From contig NZ_CABVGP010000001.1 in the NCBI RefSeq assembly GCF_902497555.1, positions 2,398,501 through 2,462,500 on the forward strand: a DNA stretch of 64,000 bases. Reading direction: 5' to 3'. Below are positions 26,264-35,701 of the stretch, in pieces; position 1 is the stretch's first letter; each line of letters opens with the position of its first letter. Origin of the DNA: Amycolatopsis camponoti (GTDB lineage: Bacteria; Actinomycetota; Actinomycetes; Mycobacteriales; Pseudonocardiaceae). The notes under the pieces were generated by a model. It did not search any database and was not told where the DNA came from. It saw only the letters and a list, made by a program, of their open reading frames with translations. The position numbers and the translations under genes are program-made.

Positions 26264-26291
26264 GCCCCGGGCGGATGCTCCCGCCCGGGGC
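26264..26291. terminator. Bidirectional hairpin terminator between the PPOX-fold gene and metE
   Basis: GCCCCGGGCG and CGCCCGGGGC form a perfect 10-bp stem with an 8-base loop, starting five bases after the stop of the PPOX-fold gene and ending eight bases before the metE stop. Confidence 0.75.
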
Positions 26292-26298
26292 TCCGGCC

Positions 26299-28536
26299 TC
26301 AGTCCAGCTCGGCGCGCACCTCCCGGGCCGCCGCCACCAGGTTCCGCAGCGCCGGCTCGACCTCCGCATAACCCCGCGTCTTCAACCCGCAGTCCGGGTT
26401 CACCCACACCCGCGAAGCCGGTACCGCCCCCACCGCCGTCCGCAGCAGAGCGCCGACTTCCGAAGCCGAAGGCACCCGCGGCGAGTGGATGTCGTACACC
26501 CCCGGCCCGACGCCGCGGCCGAAGCCGCCCGCGTTCAGGTCCGTGAGCACCTCCATCTTCGACCGCGCCGCCTCGATCGACGTGACGTCCGCGTCCAAAG
26601 CGTCGATCGCCGGCAGCACCTCGCCGAACTCCGAATAACACATGTGGGTGTGGATCTGCGTCGCGTCGGCGATGCCGGACGTCGCCAGCCGGAACGCCGA
26701 CACCGCCCAGTCGAAGTACGCCCGGTGTGCGCGGGCGCGCAGCGGCAGCAGTTCCCGCAGCGCCGGCTCGTCGACCTGGACGACGCGGATGCCGGCCGCC
26801 TCCAGGTCGTGCACCTCGTCGCGGATCGCCAGCGCCACCTGCCGCGCCGTCTCGCCGAGCGGCTGGTCGTCGCGGACGAACGACCACGCCAGGATCGTCA
26901 CCGGGCCGGTCAGCATGCCCTTGACCGGCTTCGCGGTCAGGCCCTGGGCGTAGCGCGCCCACTCGACCGTCATCGGCGCCGGCCGCGAGACGTCGCCGTA
27001 GAGGATCGGCGGCCGGACGCAGCGGGAGCCGTAGGACTGCACCCAGCCGTGCGCGGTCGCGGCGAACCCGGTCAGCTGCTCGGCGAAGTACTGCACCATG
27101 TCGTTGCGCTCGGGCTCGCCGTGCACGAGGACGTCGAGCCCCAGCTCCTCCTGCAGCCGGATGACGCGCTCGACCTCGGCCCGCATCGCGGCGATGTAGC
27201 CCGCGTCGTCGAGGGTGCCGGCGCGGTGCGCGGCCCGCGCGCGCCGGACGTCCGGGGTCTGCGGGAACGACCCGATCGTCGTGGTCGGCAGCGGCGGCAG
27301 CCCGAGTGCGGCCTGCGCCGCCGCCCGTTCCGCGTACGGCGCCCGGCCGACGTCCGGAAGCGCGGCCAGCCGGTCGCGGACGCTCGAGTCGGCCAGCTCG
27401 GCCGCCGAGGCCCGGTCCGCGACGGCGGCCCGCGCGGCGGTCAGGTCCGGGGATTCGCCCCGCAGGGCGCGGCCGAGCAGCACGACCTCGTCGACCTTCT
27501 GCCGCGCGAACGAAAGCCAGCTCGCGAGCCGCGGGTGCAGGTCTTCCCGGGAAACGTCGTAGGGCACGTGCAGCAGCGAGCACGACGTCGACACGCTGAC
27601 GGACTTCGCGACGCCGAGCAGGGTCGCGGCCCGGCTCAGCGCGCGCTGCGGGTCGGTCCGCCAGACGTTGCGCCCGTCGACGACCCCGGCCAGCAGCTCC
27701 TTGTCCCGCAACGCCGGTTCGGCCGCCACCGCGTCCACAAAGGACTCGTCGGAGACCAGGTCGACGGCCAGCGCGTCGACGGGGGAGCGGGCCAGCACGC
27801 CGAGCCCGCGGCCCAAGCCGCCGAAGTACCCGGCGACCAGCAGCTTCGGCCGCGCGCTCGTCTTGCCGAGCCAGTGGTACGCGCGGATCAGCGCGTTCAG
27901 CTCGGCCTCGGTGCGGTCGGCGGCGAACGCGGGCTCGTCGAGCTGCACCCACTCGACACCCTCGTCGTGCAGCCGCGCCAGCAGATCGGCGTAGCGGGGC
28001 AGCAGCGCGTCGAGCAGGTCCAGGGGCCGGAACCCGCCGATCCCCTTGCTCAGCAGCAGGAACGTCACCGGCCCGACGAGCACCGGCCGCGTCTCGATGC
28101 CGAGCGCGCGGGCCTCCCGGTACTCGTCGAGGGGCTTGGTCCCGGCGAGCGTGAACTCGGTGTCCGGGCCCAGTTCCGGGACCAGGTAGTGGTAGTTGGT
28201 GTCGAACCACTTGGTCATCTCGAGCGCCGGCGCGTCCTGGACGCCTCGCGCGGCGGCGAAGTACGTGTCGAGCGGCGAAAGACCCGGCCGTGCGGGCAGC
28301 ACGCCGAACAGCTCGGCCGTGTCGAGCACGTGGTCGTAGTGCGAGAACGTGTTGGACGGGATCGAATCCAGGCCGGCGTCCCGCAGGTCGAGCCAGGTCC
28401 GCCGGCGCAGTTCGCGCCCGACGGCCAGCAACGCGGCCTCGTCGATCTTGCCCGCCCAGTAGCGTTCCAGGGCGCGCTTGAGCTCCCGGTCCGGGCCGAT
28501 CCGGGGGTAGCCCAGCACAGTGGTGCCGATGGTCAC
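26299..28536 (-). CDS. metE: Cobalamin-independent methionine synthase
   Basis: A 745-residue enzyme, the usual length. It transfers the methyl group of 5-methyltetrahydrofolate (polyglutamate) to homocysteine. The N-terminal domain starts [23 protein letters not shown]. The catalytic C-terminal domain includes [11 protein letters not shown], the zinc site in [11 protein letters not shown] (His and Cys) and the later Cys near [11 protein letters not shown]. The GTG start at 28536 has GAGGAG upstream, placed in the loop of a small stem. A cobalamin riboswitch covers the leader, so the gene is expected to be off when B12 is available and the B12-dependent MetH can work. That is the classic wiring for metE. 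Confidence 0.96.
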   Translation of the reverse strand: MTIGTTVLGYPRIGPDRELKRALERYWAGKIDEAALLAVGRELRRRTWLDLRDAGLDSIPSNTFSHYDHVLDTAELFGVLPARPGLSPLDTYFAAARGVQDAPALEMTKWFDTNYHYLVPELGPDTEFTLAGTKPLDEYREARALGIETRPVLVGPVTFLLLSKGIGGFRPLDLLDALLPRYADLLARLHDEGVEWVQLDEPAFAADRTEAELNALIRAYHWLGKTSARPKLLVAGYFGGLGRGLGVLARSPVDALAVDLVSDESFVDAVAAEPALRDKELLAGVVDGRNVWRTDPQRALSRAATLLGVAKSVSVSTSCSLLHVPYDVSREDLHPRLASWLSFARQKVDEVVLLGRALRGESPDLTAARAAVADRASAAELADSSVRDRLAALPDVGRAPYAERAAAQAALGLPPLPTTTIGSFPQTPDVRRARAAHRAGTLDDAGYIAAMRAEVERVIRLQEELGLDVLVHGEPERNDMVQYFAEQLTGFAATAHGWVQSYGSRCVRPPILYGDVSRPAPMTVEWARYAQGLTAKPVKGMLTGPVTILAWSFVRDDQPLGETARQVALAIRDEVHDLEAAGIRVVQVDEPALRELLPLRARAHRAYFDWAVSAFRLATSGIADATQIHTHMCYSEFGEVLPAIDALDADVTSIEAARSKMEVLTDLNAGGFGRGVGPGVYDIHSPRVPSASEVGALLRTAVGAVPASRVWVNPDCGLKTRGYAEVEPALRNLVAAAREVRAELD

Positions 28537-28555
28537 AGCTCTCTCCTCGCGAGCT
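28537..28555 (-). promoter_or_regulatory. Stem enclosing the metE ribosome-binding site
   Basis: On the minus strand AGCTC pairs with GAGCT immediately before the GTG, with GAGGAG in the loop. Together with the riboswitch upstream this suggests that translation initiation is the controlled step. Confidence 0.45.
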
Positions 28556-28650
28556 AGTCCGAAGAGTCCGGACGCGCGCGAAGGCGAGCGTTTCGGTCGT
28601 GCCCATCCCGCGAGGCCCGGACTCGCGCACGCCGTCGGCGCGCGCACCAC

Positions 28651-28827
28651 GGGCAGGTCTTCGGACTCGTGGGCGCCGTGCTTTCGCCTACCGGCCGTCG
28701 CTTCCCAAGCTGTGTCGCTCAGTGCTTCATGACGGCTTTCGTTCCCACTCACCGCTGCGGGGCAGTCCCGGATTCGCACCGGGTTCCCTGTTGCCTCCCC
28801 GGGGCGAACCCCGGGGAACCAGTGGCG
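28651..28827 (-). ncRNA. Cobalamin (B12) riboswitch controlling metE
   Basis: The minus strand shows the conserved parts of the cobalamin riboswitch in order: GCCACTGG at the 5' end, GGGAACCCGGTGCGAATCCG, GGACTGCCCCGCAGCGGT, and the B12 box AGTCCGAAGACCTGCC at 28667-28652. These are the strongest recognition elements of the family. A TAGACT -10 element at 28839-28834 places the transcript start at about 28827, exactly at the riboswitch 5' end. It lies 114 bases upstream of the metE GTG. Expected behaviour is repression by adenosylcobalamin. Confidence 0.95.
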
Positions 28828-28833
28828 AGCCCG

Positions 28834-28839
28834 AGTCTA
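28834..28839 (-). promoter_or_regulatory. -10 element of the riboswitch-metE transcript
   Basis: TAGACT on the minus strand sits seven bases before the riboswitch begins and only three bases from the stop codon of the upstream hydrolase gene, so metE has its own promoter. Confidence 0.55.
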
Positions 28840-28841
28840 GG

Positions 28842-29753
28842 TCACTTGTCCAGGGTGCCGGTGGAGAAATCGGTGAGCTTGCCGACAGCCTGGTCGATGT
28901 ACTCGCGCTTGTCGTAGAGGTCGACGTGGCTCGCACCCTTGATCCAGTGGATCTCCGCCGGGCCGGTGGCGCGGCGGTGGGCTTCCAGGCCCATCCAGGC
29001 GGTGACGGCGCGCTCCCCGAGGATCTGCAGGATCGGGCGCGGGCCGATCAGCGGGACGGCGTGGAAGACGTCGCTCGCGGCCATCTTGTCGACGCTGTCC
29101 CAGGTGAGGAACTTCGCCGAACGCTCGTGGTGACCGCGGGCGCCGCAGTAGTACTCCCAGCCCTCGACGCCGTGCTCACCACCGAGCGCACCGGCCTGTT
29201 CGGCCGTCTCGGGGAACATGGTGAGCACCCCGGGGTCCTCGCCGCGGGCGGCGGTCGTGCGGGCCTGGGCGGCGGCGTCGAGCAGGCCCTGGAAGACGGC
29301 CGGGTCCTGGGTGCCGTCGGCGCCGTAGCGGAACTGGCGGGCGGGCTCGGCGGTGCACACGGTCGCGACGGCCTTGACCCGGTGGTCACCGCCGGTGGCG
29401 GCGAGCGAGTAACCGCCGGAGGCGCAGATGCCCAGCAGCTCGATCCGGTCGGCGTCGACCTCCGGCCGGGTGGTGAGGAAGGAGACGGCGGCCTTGAAGT
29501 CTTCGATGCGTTGAGCGGGATCTTCCAGGCCGCGCGGCAGTCCGCCGGACTCGCCCTGGTGGGCGGCGTCGAAGGCGAGGGTCACGAAGCCCTGCTCGGC
29601 CAGCAGCCGCGCGTAGGTCCCGGAGGTCTGTTCCTTGACCCCGGTGCCGGGGTGACCGACGACGAGGGCCCGGCCGTCGGCATGGTCGGGAACGTAGAGG
29701 TGGGCGGCGATGTCGAGGCCGGCGCTGGTGAAGGTGACGGTGGTCTTGGTCAT
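28842..29753 (-). CDS. Alpha/beta hydrolase (dienelactone-hydrolase/YcjY-like)
   Basis: A 303-residue alpha/beta hydrolase. The oxyanion region is LVVGHPGTGVKEQTSGTYARLL; the nucleophile is the serine in GICASGGYSLAA; and the catalytic histidine is in IKGASHVDLYDK. The cap region between them is longer than in small dienelactone hydrolases. Start ATG 29753 has GAAGG eight bases upstream. It lies between the nrdB terminator and the metE riboswitch promoter on the same strand, so it is probably a separate transcription unit. Related proteins hydrolyse xenobiotic or antibiotic esters; the substrate is unknown. Confidence 0.85.
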   Translation of the reverse strand: MTKTTVTFTSAGLDIAAHLYVPDHADGRALVVGHPGTGVKEQTSGTYARLLAEQGFVTLAFDAAHQGESGGLPRGLEDPAQRIEDFKAAVSFLTTRPEVDADRIELLGICASGGYSLAATGGDHRVKAVATVCTAEPARQFRYGADGTQDPAVFQGLLDAAAQARTTAARGEDPGVLTMFPETAEQAGALGGEHGVEGWEYYCGARGHHERSAKFLTWDSVDKMAASDVFHAVPLIGPRPILQILGERAVTAWMGLEAHRRATGPAEIHWIKGASHVDLYDKREYIDQAVGKLTDFSTGTLDK

Positions 29754-29793
29754 GAGGACACCTTCACCCCGGGCCGTGCCGCGGAAAAGCCGC

Positions 29794-29833
29794 GGGTTCC
29801 TGCCTGGGAAGGATCCTTCCCAGGCAGGAACCC
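29794..29833. terminator. 40-base perfect palindrome after nrdB
   Basis: A perfect 20+20 palindrome with its centre at GGATCC: the left arm begins GGGTTCCTGCCTGGG and the right arm is its exact reverse complement, with no loop. It starts 13 bases after the nrdB stop and most likely ends nrd transcription. A perfect, loop-free stem of this length is unusual and can extrude as a cruciform. The extent of the symmetry is seen directly; the terminator role is inferred. Confidence 0.8.
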
Positions 29834-29845
29834 GGTGTCGGGAGA

Positions 29846-30919
29846 TCAGTCCCAGTCGAGCGCGCCGCCCGACTGGTACTCGATGACGCGGGTCTCGAAG
29901 AAGTTCTTCTCCTTCTTCAGGTCCATCGCCTCGGACATCCACGGGAACGGGTTCTCGGTCTCGCCGAAGATCGGCTGGAGGCCGATCTGCTGCGCGCGCC
30001 GGTCGGTGATGAAGTGCATGTACTGCTCGCACAGCTGCGCCGACAGGCCGAGCATGCCGCGGGGCATGGTGTCGCGCGCGTAGTTGACCTCCAGCTCGCA
30101 CGCGTCCTTCAGCATCCCGCGGACCTCTTCCTGGAACTCGGGCGTCCACAGGTGCGGGTTCTCGATCTTGATCTGGTTGATGCAGTCGATGCCGAAGTTC
30201 AGGTGGATCGACTCGTCGCGCAGGATGTACTGGTACTGCTCGGCGATGCCGACCATCTTGTTCCGGCGGCCCAGCGACAGGATCTGCGCGAAGCCGGTGT
30301 AGAACCACATGCCCTCGAAGATCACGTAGAACGCGACGAGGTCGCGCAGGAACGCCGTGTCGGCTTCCGGCGTCCCGGTCTCGAAGTCCGGGTCCTCGAG
30401 GTGCTGCGTGTACTTCAGCGCCCACGCGTCCTTGTCCGAAATGGACGGGACCTCGCGGTACATGTTGAACAGCTCGCCCTCGACCAGGCCGAGGCTCTCG
30501 CAGATGTACTGGAAGGTGTGCGTGTGCACGGCCTCCTCGAACGCCTGGCGCAGCAGGTACTGGCGGCACTCGGGGTTGGTGATCTGCCGGTACACCGCGA
30601 GCACGATGTTGTTGGCCACCAGGGACTCCGCGGTCGCGAAGAAGCCCAGGTTGCGCTTGAGCATCTGCCGCTCGTCCTCGGTGAGGCCGTCCTTCGACTT
30701 CCACAGCGCGATGTCGGCCTGCATGGCGACCTCGGTCGGCATCCAGTGGTTGTTGCAGCCGGCCAGGTACTTCTCCCAGGCCCAGGTGTACTTCATCGGC
30801 AGCAGCTGGTTGACGTCGGCGCGCGCGTTGATCATGCGCTTGTCGTCGACGTTGATCCGGGCGGCCCCGACCTCGATCTCGCCGAGGCCGGTGGCGCCGG
30901 TCGTCTCCACGTTGGTCAT
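29846..30919 (-). CDS. nrdB: Class I ribonucleotide reductase, beta (R2) subunit
   Basis: A 357-residue ferritin-like R2 protein, which holds the metal centre and radical that start the reaction in NrdA. Iron-ligand motifs are visible in order: the acidic pair region [13 protein letters not shown] [17 protein letters not shown], the helix [14 protein letters not shown], and [18 protein letters not shown]. The C-terminal tail (GALDWD) is typical for binding the alpha subunit. It lies 13 bases downstream of nrdA and shares its transcript. The start ATG 30919 is well supported. Downstream is the 40-base palindrome. Confidence 0.95.
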   Translation of the reverse strand: MTNVETTGATGLGEIEVGAARINVDDKRMINARADVNQLLPMKYTWAWEKYLAGCNNHWMPTEVAMQADIALWKSKDGLTEDERQMLKRNLGFFATAESLVANNIVLAVYRQITNPECRQYLLRQAFEEAVHTHTFQYICESLGLVEGELFNMYREVPSISDKDAWALKYTQHLEDPDFETGTPEADTAFLRDLVAFYVIFEGMWFYTGFAQILSLGRRNKMVGIAEQYQYILRDESIHLNFGIDCINQIKIENPHLWTPEFQEEVRGMLKDACELEVNYARDTMPRGMLGLSAQLCEQYMHFITDRRAQQIGLQPIFGETENPFPWMSEAMDLKKEKNFFETRVIEYQSGGALDWD

Positions 30920-30932
30920 GTTCTCGGGTTCC

Positions 30933-33848
30933 TTACTGGCAGGATTCGCAGTCGGGGTCGTCGATGCGGCAGGCGGCGCCTTCGGTGGTGACGAAGTCGA
31001 CGTCCGTCGTGGGCATCTCCTTCGGCTCCGGCGCGGTCACCGGCACCGCCGGGACAGCGGCCGCGGGCGCCGGGGTGGCCGCCGGCGCGGCGGGAGCCGG
31101 GGTGGCCGAGACGGCGTTCAGCTTGCCGTCGGTGCCGCGCAGGGTGCTCTTCTCCACGTGCGTCGCGGACTGCGCCCGCAGGTAGTACGTGGTCTTGAGG
31201 CCCTTGTGCCACGCGTAGCGGTACAGCTCGTCGAGCTTGCGGCCGCTCGGCGCCGCGATGTACAGGTTCAGCGACTGCGCCTGGTCGATCCACTTCTGGC
31301 GCACCGAACCGGCGTCGACGATCCACTTCGACTCGATCTCGAACGCGGTCGCGTACAGCGCCTTCAGGTCGTCCGGGACGCGGTCGATCTGGCCGAGGCT
31401 GCCGTCGAAGTACTTGAGGTCGCTGACCATGACCTCGTCCCACAGGCCGCGGGCCTTGAGGCTCTTGACCAGGTGCGGGTTGACGACGGTGAAGTCGCCG
31501 GACATGTTCGACTTGACGAACAGGTTCTGGAACAGCGGCTCGATCGACTGTCCGACCCCCGAGATGTTGGAGATCGTCGCGGTCGGCGCGATCGCCATCA
31601 CGTTGGAGTTGCGCATGCCGACGGTCTTGACGCGCTCGCGCAGCGGCGCCCAGTCCAAAGTGGACGAGAGGTCGACGTCGAGGCCGTCACCGCGGCGCGC
31701 GTCGATGAGCAGCTGCATCGAGTCGATCGGCAGGATGCCCTTGCTCCACAGCGATCCCTCGAACGACTGGTACTGCCCGCGCTCTTCGGCGAGGTCGGTC
31801 GACGCCGAGATCGCGTAGTAGGAGAGGTGCTCCATCGAGGTGTCGGCGAACTTCACGGCCTCGTCGGAGGCGAACGGGACGCCGATCTCGAACAGCGCGT
31901 CCTGGAAGCCCATGATGCCCAGGCCGACCGGGCGGTGGCGCAGGTTGGAGCGGCGCGCCTCCGGGATCGTGTAGAAGTTGATGTCGATCACGTTGTCCAG
32001 CATGCGGACGGCCGTGCGCACGGTCTTCTCGAGGCGCTTCGTGTCCAGGCCCTCGGGGGTGACGTGCTTGAGCAGGTTCACCGAGCCGAGGTTGCAGACC
32101 GCGACCTCGTCGGTGGTGGTGTTCAGCGTGATCTCGGTGCACAGGTTGGACGAGTGCACGACGCCGACGTGCTGCTGCGGCGAGCGCAGGTTGCACGGGT
32201 CCTTGAACGTGATCCACGGGTGGCCGGTCTCGAACAGCATGGTGAGCATGCGGCGCCACAGCTCCACCGCGCGGATCCGGCGGAAGACCTTGATCTCGCC
32301 GCGGTCGGCCATCGCCTCGTACTCGCGGTAACGGGCGGAGAACTCGTTGCCGTAGAGGTCGTGCAGGTCCGGGGTCTCGTTCGGCGAGAACAGCGTCCAC
32401 TCGGCGTTGGCCTCGACGCGGCGGAGGAACTCGTCCGGCACCCAGTTCGCCGTGTTCATGTCGTGCGTGCGACGGCGGTCGTCACCGGTGTTCTTGCGCA
32501 GGTCGAGGAACTCCTCGATGTCCACGTGCCAGGTCTCGAGGTACGCGCAGGCCGCGCCCTTGCGCTTGCCGCCCTGGTTGACCGCGACCGCGGTGTCGTT
32601 GGCGATCTTGAGGAACGGCACGACGCCCTGCGACTGGCCGTTGGTGCCCTTGATGTGCGCGCCGAGGCCGCGGACCGGGGTCCAGTCGTTGCCGAGGCCG
32701 CCCGAGTACTTCGCCAGCAGCGCGTTGTTCTTGTAGGCCTGGAAGATCGAGTCCAGGTCGTCGTCCACCGTGGTCAGGAAGCAGGACGACAGCTGCGCGC
32801 GGGTGGTGCCCGAGTTGAACAGCGTCGGCGTCGAGGCCATGAAGTGGAACGTCGAGAGCAGCTCGTAGAACTCGATGGCGCGGGCTTCGCGGTCGTCCTC
32901 GCGGATGGCGAGGCCCATCGCGACGCGCATGAAGAACGCCTGCGGCAGCTCGAAGCGCGTGCCGTTGTGGTGCTGGAAGTACCGGTCGTACAGCGTCTGC
33001 AGGCCGAGGAAGCCGAAGTCGAGGTCCCGCTCGGCGTGGATCGCGGCGGTGATCTTGTCGAGGTCGAACGACAGCAGCTCGCCGTCGACCAGCGCCAGCT
33101 CGACCGCGCGGCGCAGGTAGGCGCGGAAGTACGCGGGGTACTCGGTCGCCATCTCGTCCTGGCTGGCCAGGCGCGGCTTCTTCGCCAGGTAGCTCAGTGC
33201 TTCGCCACGCAGCTTGTCCAGCAGCAGCCGGGCGGAGACGTAGGAGTAGTTCGGCTCCTGCTCGACCAGCACGCGGGCGGCGAGGACCTGGGCGAGGGCC
33301 AGCTCGTCGGCGCTGATGCCGTCGTAGAGGTTGCGCTTGGCCTCGGCCAGCACCGGCTCGGCCGAGACGTCCTCGAGGCCGGCGACGGCCTCGCCCACGA
33401 CGTGGGAAACGCGGGCCCAGTCGAGCGGGCGCAGGACGCCGTCGGCGCCCTTGACGTTCAGCGCGACCTCGGTGGTGGCGGGCTTGGTGGCCTCGCGGGC
33501 CTTGCTGCGCTCGTCGCGGTAGAGGACGTACGCGCGGGCGACCTTGTGGTGCTCGCCGCGCATCAGGGCCAGCTCGACGATGTCCTGGATCTGCTCGATG
33601 TGCAGGGCGGTCTCGGGGCCGGCGTGGCGCAGCAGGGTGGTCTCCACCTGCTGGGTCAGCTCCGCGACGACGTGGTGCACGCGGGAGGACGCGGCGGCGT
33701 CGCCGCCCTCGACCGCGAGGAACGCCTTGGTCAGCGCGACCGAGATCTTCCCGGCGTCGAACGGCGACACGCTGCCGTCCCGCCGGATGACCCGGATCGC
33801 GGTGGGGGTGTCGGCGGCGGCGGGCCGCTGACCGGTATCGACTGACAT
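30933..33848 (-). CDS. nrdA: Class I ribonucleotide reductase, alpha (R1) subunit
   Basis: A 971-residue R1 protein that reduces ribonucleotides to deoxyribonucleotides. Residues about 20-110 are an ATP-cone ([20 protein letters not shown]); the catalytic barrel has [27 protein letters not shown] with the catalytic cysteine, and [16 protein letters not shown]. The C-terminal tail ends in DCESCQ, the redox shuttle pair. Just before it, a 40-residue stretch made mainly of Ala, Pro and Val forms a flexible linker. Start ATG 33848 has GGAG eight bases upstream; a longer frame to 33887 would include a leader palindrome. The pair nrdA-nrdB uses iron, not B12. Confidence 0.95.
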   Translation of the reverse strand: MSVDTGQRPAAADTPTAIRVIRRDGSVSPFDAGKISVALTKAFLAVEGGDAAASSRVHHVVAELTQQVETTLLRHAGPETALHIEQIQDIVELALMRGEHHKVARAYVLYRDERSKAREATKPATTEVALNVKGADGVLRPLDWARVSHVVGEAVAGLEDVSAEPVLAEAKRNLYDGISADELALAQVLAARVLVEQEPNYSYVSARLLLDKLRGEALSYLAKKPRLASQDEMATEYPAYFRAYLRRAVELALVDGELLSFDLDKITAAIHAERDLDFGFLGLQTLYDRYFQHHNGTRFELPQAFFMRVAMGLAIREDDREARAIEFYELLSTFHFMASTPTLFNSGTTRAQLSSCFLTTVDDDLDSIFQAYKNNALLAKYSGGLGNDWTPVRGLGAHIKGTNGQSQGVVPFLKIANDTAVAVNQGGKRKGAACAYLETWHVDIEEFLDLRKNTGDDRRRTHDMNTANWVPDEFLRRVEANAEWTLFSPNETPDLHDLYGNEFSARYREYEAMADRGEIKVFRRIRAVELWRRMLTMLFETGHPWITFKDPCNLRSPQQHVGVVHSSNLCTEITLNTTTDEVAVCNLGSVNLLKHVTPEGLDTKRLEKTVRTAVRMLDNVIDINFYTIPEARRSNLRHRPVGLGIMGFQDALFEIGVPFASDEAVKFADTSMEHLSYYAISASTDLAEERGQYQSFEGSLWSKGILPIDSMQLLIDARRGDGLDVDLSSTLDWAPLRERVKTVGMRNSNVMAIAPTATISNISGVGQSIEPLFQNLFVKSNMSGDFTVVNPHLVKSLKARGLWDEVMVSDLKYFDGSLGQIDRVPDDLKALYATAFEIESKWIVDAGSVRQKWIDQAQSLNLYIAAPSGRKLDELYRYAWHKGLKTTYYLRAQSATHVEKSTLRGTDGKLNAVSATPAPAAPAATPAPAAAVPAVPVTAPEPKEMPTTDVDFVTTEGAACRIDDPDCESCQ
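31653..31665. repeat. Dispersed 13-base palindrome GTCCA-N3-TGGAC
   Basis: Exact copy GTCCAAAGTGGAC inside nrdA. The same 13 bases occur at 3664 in an unrelated gene and on the opposite coding strand. Confidence 0.6.
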
Positions 33849-33883
33849 GCGTGTCTCCAAGCTTTCGGGCGCGTTCGATCGCC

Positions 33884-33905
33884 GCACGGCCTCGCGAGGC
33901 CGTGC
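33884..33905. promoter_or_regulatory. 22-base perfect palindrome in the nrdA leader
   Basis: GCACGGCCTCG is followed directly by its reverse complement. It lies 36-57 bases before the nrdA start, inside the probable leader RNA, where it would form a strong hairpin. It may tune expression or bind a regulator; nothing in the sequence decides. Confidence 0.5.
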
Positions 33906-33982
33906 GCTGCAGGTTCTTCAAAGCTGCCCGGCAGTACTCTGCAGCGGTCTCCCCGTCGCTGGGCGCTGCCGGTCATCAGAGA

Positions 33983-33992
33983 CTACATGTAG
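33983..33992. promoter_or_regulatory. Candidate NrdR box upstream of nrdAB
   Basis: CTACATGTAG, 135 bases before the nrdA start, resembles the core of NrdR boxes (consensus near CTAYATRTAG), the sites by which NrdR controls ribonucleotide reductase genes in response to dATP. A second box at the expected spacing is not clear. I looked for a B12 riboswitch here, as found before nrdAB in Streptomyces, and did not see one. Confidence 0.45.
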
Positions 33993-34127
33993 GGGTGATC
34001 CCCCGCGCGGGACCCAAGGGGTGGCGTGTCGCGCTCTCACCCTGGCGGGTTACGCGATCACCCAGAGGTGCTGTTCAGGCCGCGGGACGTGCGTTCAGGG
34101 GGTAGTTTTCCGGTCCGCTCGGCACGT

Positions 34128-34733
34128 TCAGGCGCCGAAGCGGAGTTCGGACTTCGGGAGCTCCAGGCTCGTCACCGGCCGCCGTCCGGCGAGGTAGCCG
34201 AGGGGGCCGTCCGGGTTGAAGCTCCAGTCGGCCGATGCCGGGCGGGGCCGGATCTTCGCGCCGACCGGGGTCCGCAGGAGGCCGTCGCGTTCCTGGACCA
34301 CCTCGAACGTCGTCGGCACGCGCAGCGGCAGTGCGGGCCGGGGCTTGAACGCCGCCGTCGCGATCCAGTCGTCCGCCGTCGCCGCCGTGGCCTGGAACGT
34401 GCGGCCGCCGGTGAAGTCCAGCGTCGCCAGGTCCTTCGGGATCGCCCACAGCTCGCGCCCGCCCGCCAGGGAGGCCTCGCTGTCGACCCAGATCTCCGTG
34501 ATCGAGCAGGACACGCGCCGTGCCTTGATCGACACCGCGGCGAGCAGCTCGTGGTACGCCAGCTGCCCCGGCGGGGTGTAGTCGATCCACGCCGTGAACA
34601 CCGACGCCCGGCCCGCGACGAGCAACGGCGAAGCGCCTTCCGGCAAAGCGGGCAGCTCGGACGGCGGCACGCGCCAGATCGACACCCGCGCGTCGGCGGT
34701 CAGGGCCCAGGGCTGCGGGGGATAGAGGCTCAT
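34128..34733 (-). CDS. Acetoacetate decarboxylase-fold protein
   Basis: A 201-residue protein of the acetoacetate decarboxylase superfamily. It shows WALTADARVSIWRVP, a core with YTPPGQLAYHELLAAV, a conserved basic and tryptophan segment GGRELWAIPKDLATL with a lysine at the place of the Schiff-base lysine, and DWIATAAF. True decarboxylases use that lysine to release CO2 from acetoacetate; many relatives instead do aldol chemistry. Its ATG (34733) overlaps the stop of the enoyl-CoA hydratase gene as ATGA, so it belongs to the acyl-CoA cluster. It could act on a 3-oxo product of that pathway, which is inference. Confidence 0.75.
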   Translation of the reverse strand: MSLYPPQPWALTADARVSIWRVPPSELPALPEGASPLLVAGRASVFTAWIDYTPPGQLAYHELLAAVSIKARRVSCSITEIWVDSEASLAGGRELWAIPKDLATLDFTGGRTFQATAATADDWIATAAFKPRPALPLRVPTTFEVVQERDGLLRTPVGAKIRPRPASADWSFNPDGPLGYLAGRRPVTSLELPKSELRFGA

Positions 34734-35560
34734 GCGTCCAACCAGGGCAAGTAGTCGGGGAGGTCCTTGTCGACGCGCAGACCGAACGACGGCGGCCGCT
34801 TCTGCAAGAACGACATGACGCCTTCGACGGCGTCCGGGTTCGTGCCCAGCCCGCCGATCAGCCGGGAGTCGAGCTCGTGCACCGGGAACGGCGAGTCGGC
34901 GCTGGCCATCCGGTAGAGCAGCTGGCGGGTGACCGCGACCGACACCGGTGCGGTGTTCGCGATGATCTCGCGGGCCAGCGCGTACGCCTCGTCGAGCACC
35001 GTCCCGGCCGGGAACACCTGGTGCACCAAGCCCTTTTCGAGCGCCTCGGCGGCGGGGAAGACGCGGCCGCTGATCATCCAGTCCAGCGCCGTACCCATCC
35101 CGACGAGCCGGGGGAGGAACCACGCCGACGCGCCCTCGGGGTAGATGCCGCGGCGGGTGAACACGAAGCCGAACCGGGAGTCCTCGGACGCGAGGCGGTA
35201 GTCGCAGGGGAGCGTGATGGTGCTGCCGGCGCCGACCGCCGCGCCGTGCAGGGCCGCGATCACCGGCTTGTTCATCGTGAAGATCCGCTTCGAGCACCGG
35301 CCGGCGGGCTCCTGCCAGGCCGCGTCCGGGCCGGTCGCCGGGTCGAAGTCGAAGCCGCCCTGTGACAGGTCGGCGCCGACGCAGAAGTCCTTGCCCGCCC
35401 CGGTCAACACCACCACGCGGACGTCTTCGTCGCGGTCCGCGCGATCCATCGCGGCGCCGAGCTCGTCGGCCATCCGGATCGTGTAGCCGTTGCGCGCCTC
35501 GGGGCGGTTCAGCGTCACCGTGGCGATCCGGTCCGCGACGGCGTAGGTGGTCTCGGCCAT
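34730..35560 (-). CDS. Enoyl-CoA hydratase/isomerase
   Basis: A 276-residue crotonase-fold enzyme. The oxyanion hole segments are KDFCVGADLS and AALHGAAVGAGSTITLPCDYRLAS; the region that carries catalytic Glu in true hydratases reads FTRRGIYPEGASAWFLPRLVG, with a glutamate at PEGA. Start ATG 35560; a longer frame to 35635 lacks a ribosome site. It would hydrate the double bond made by one of the acyl-CoA dehydrogenases or by the carboxylase product. In the terpene pathway the matching step is AtuE, in leucine degradation LiuC. It is divergent from the main operon across 141 bases. Confidence 0.88.
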   Translation of the reverse strand: MAETTYAVADRIATVTLNRPEARNGYTIRMADELGAAMDRADRDEDVRVVVLTGAGKDFCVGADLSQGGFDFDPATGPDAAWQEPAGRCSKRIFTMNKPVIAALHGAAVGAGSTITLPCDYRLASEDSRFGFVFTRRGIYPEGASAWFLPRLVGMGTALDWMISGRVFPAAEALEKGLVHQVFPAGTVLDEAYALAREIIANTAPVSVAVTRQLLYRMASADSPFPVHELDSRLIGGLGTNPDAVEGVMSFLQKRPPSFGLRVDKDLPDYLPWLDA

Positions 35561-35583
35561 GGTGAGGAACGTATTGCAGTCCG

Positions 35584-35610
35584 CCACTACTGGCAAGATG
35601 TCAATAGTGG
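35584..35610. promoter_or_regulatory. Operator-like inverted repeat between the divergent halves of the acyl-CoA cluster
   Basis: CCACTA and TAGTGG are 6-base inverted arms 15 bases apart. A TTGACA hexamer on the minus strand (35604-35599) lies between them. The TetR gene that ends the plus-strand operon (44879-45475) is the natural candidate to bind here. Confidence 0.45.
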
Positions 35611-35701
35611 GTCCGCAGCGTCCGAGGCGAAACAATCAGGCGCGCTTGATTTTTCCGGCGGCCGGTGCGACGCTGGGCACCAGGACGCAAGGAGGCGGCG
35701 G

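Noticed and set aside
33849..34127. Cobalamin riboswitch upstream of nrdAB, as in Streptomyces
   Set aside because: The B12 box (AGTCAGGATACCTGCC-like) and the CCGGTGNGAATCCGG element are absent on the relevant strand, although both are obvious upstream of metE.
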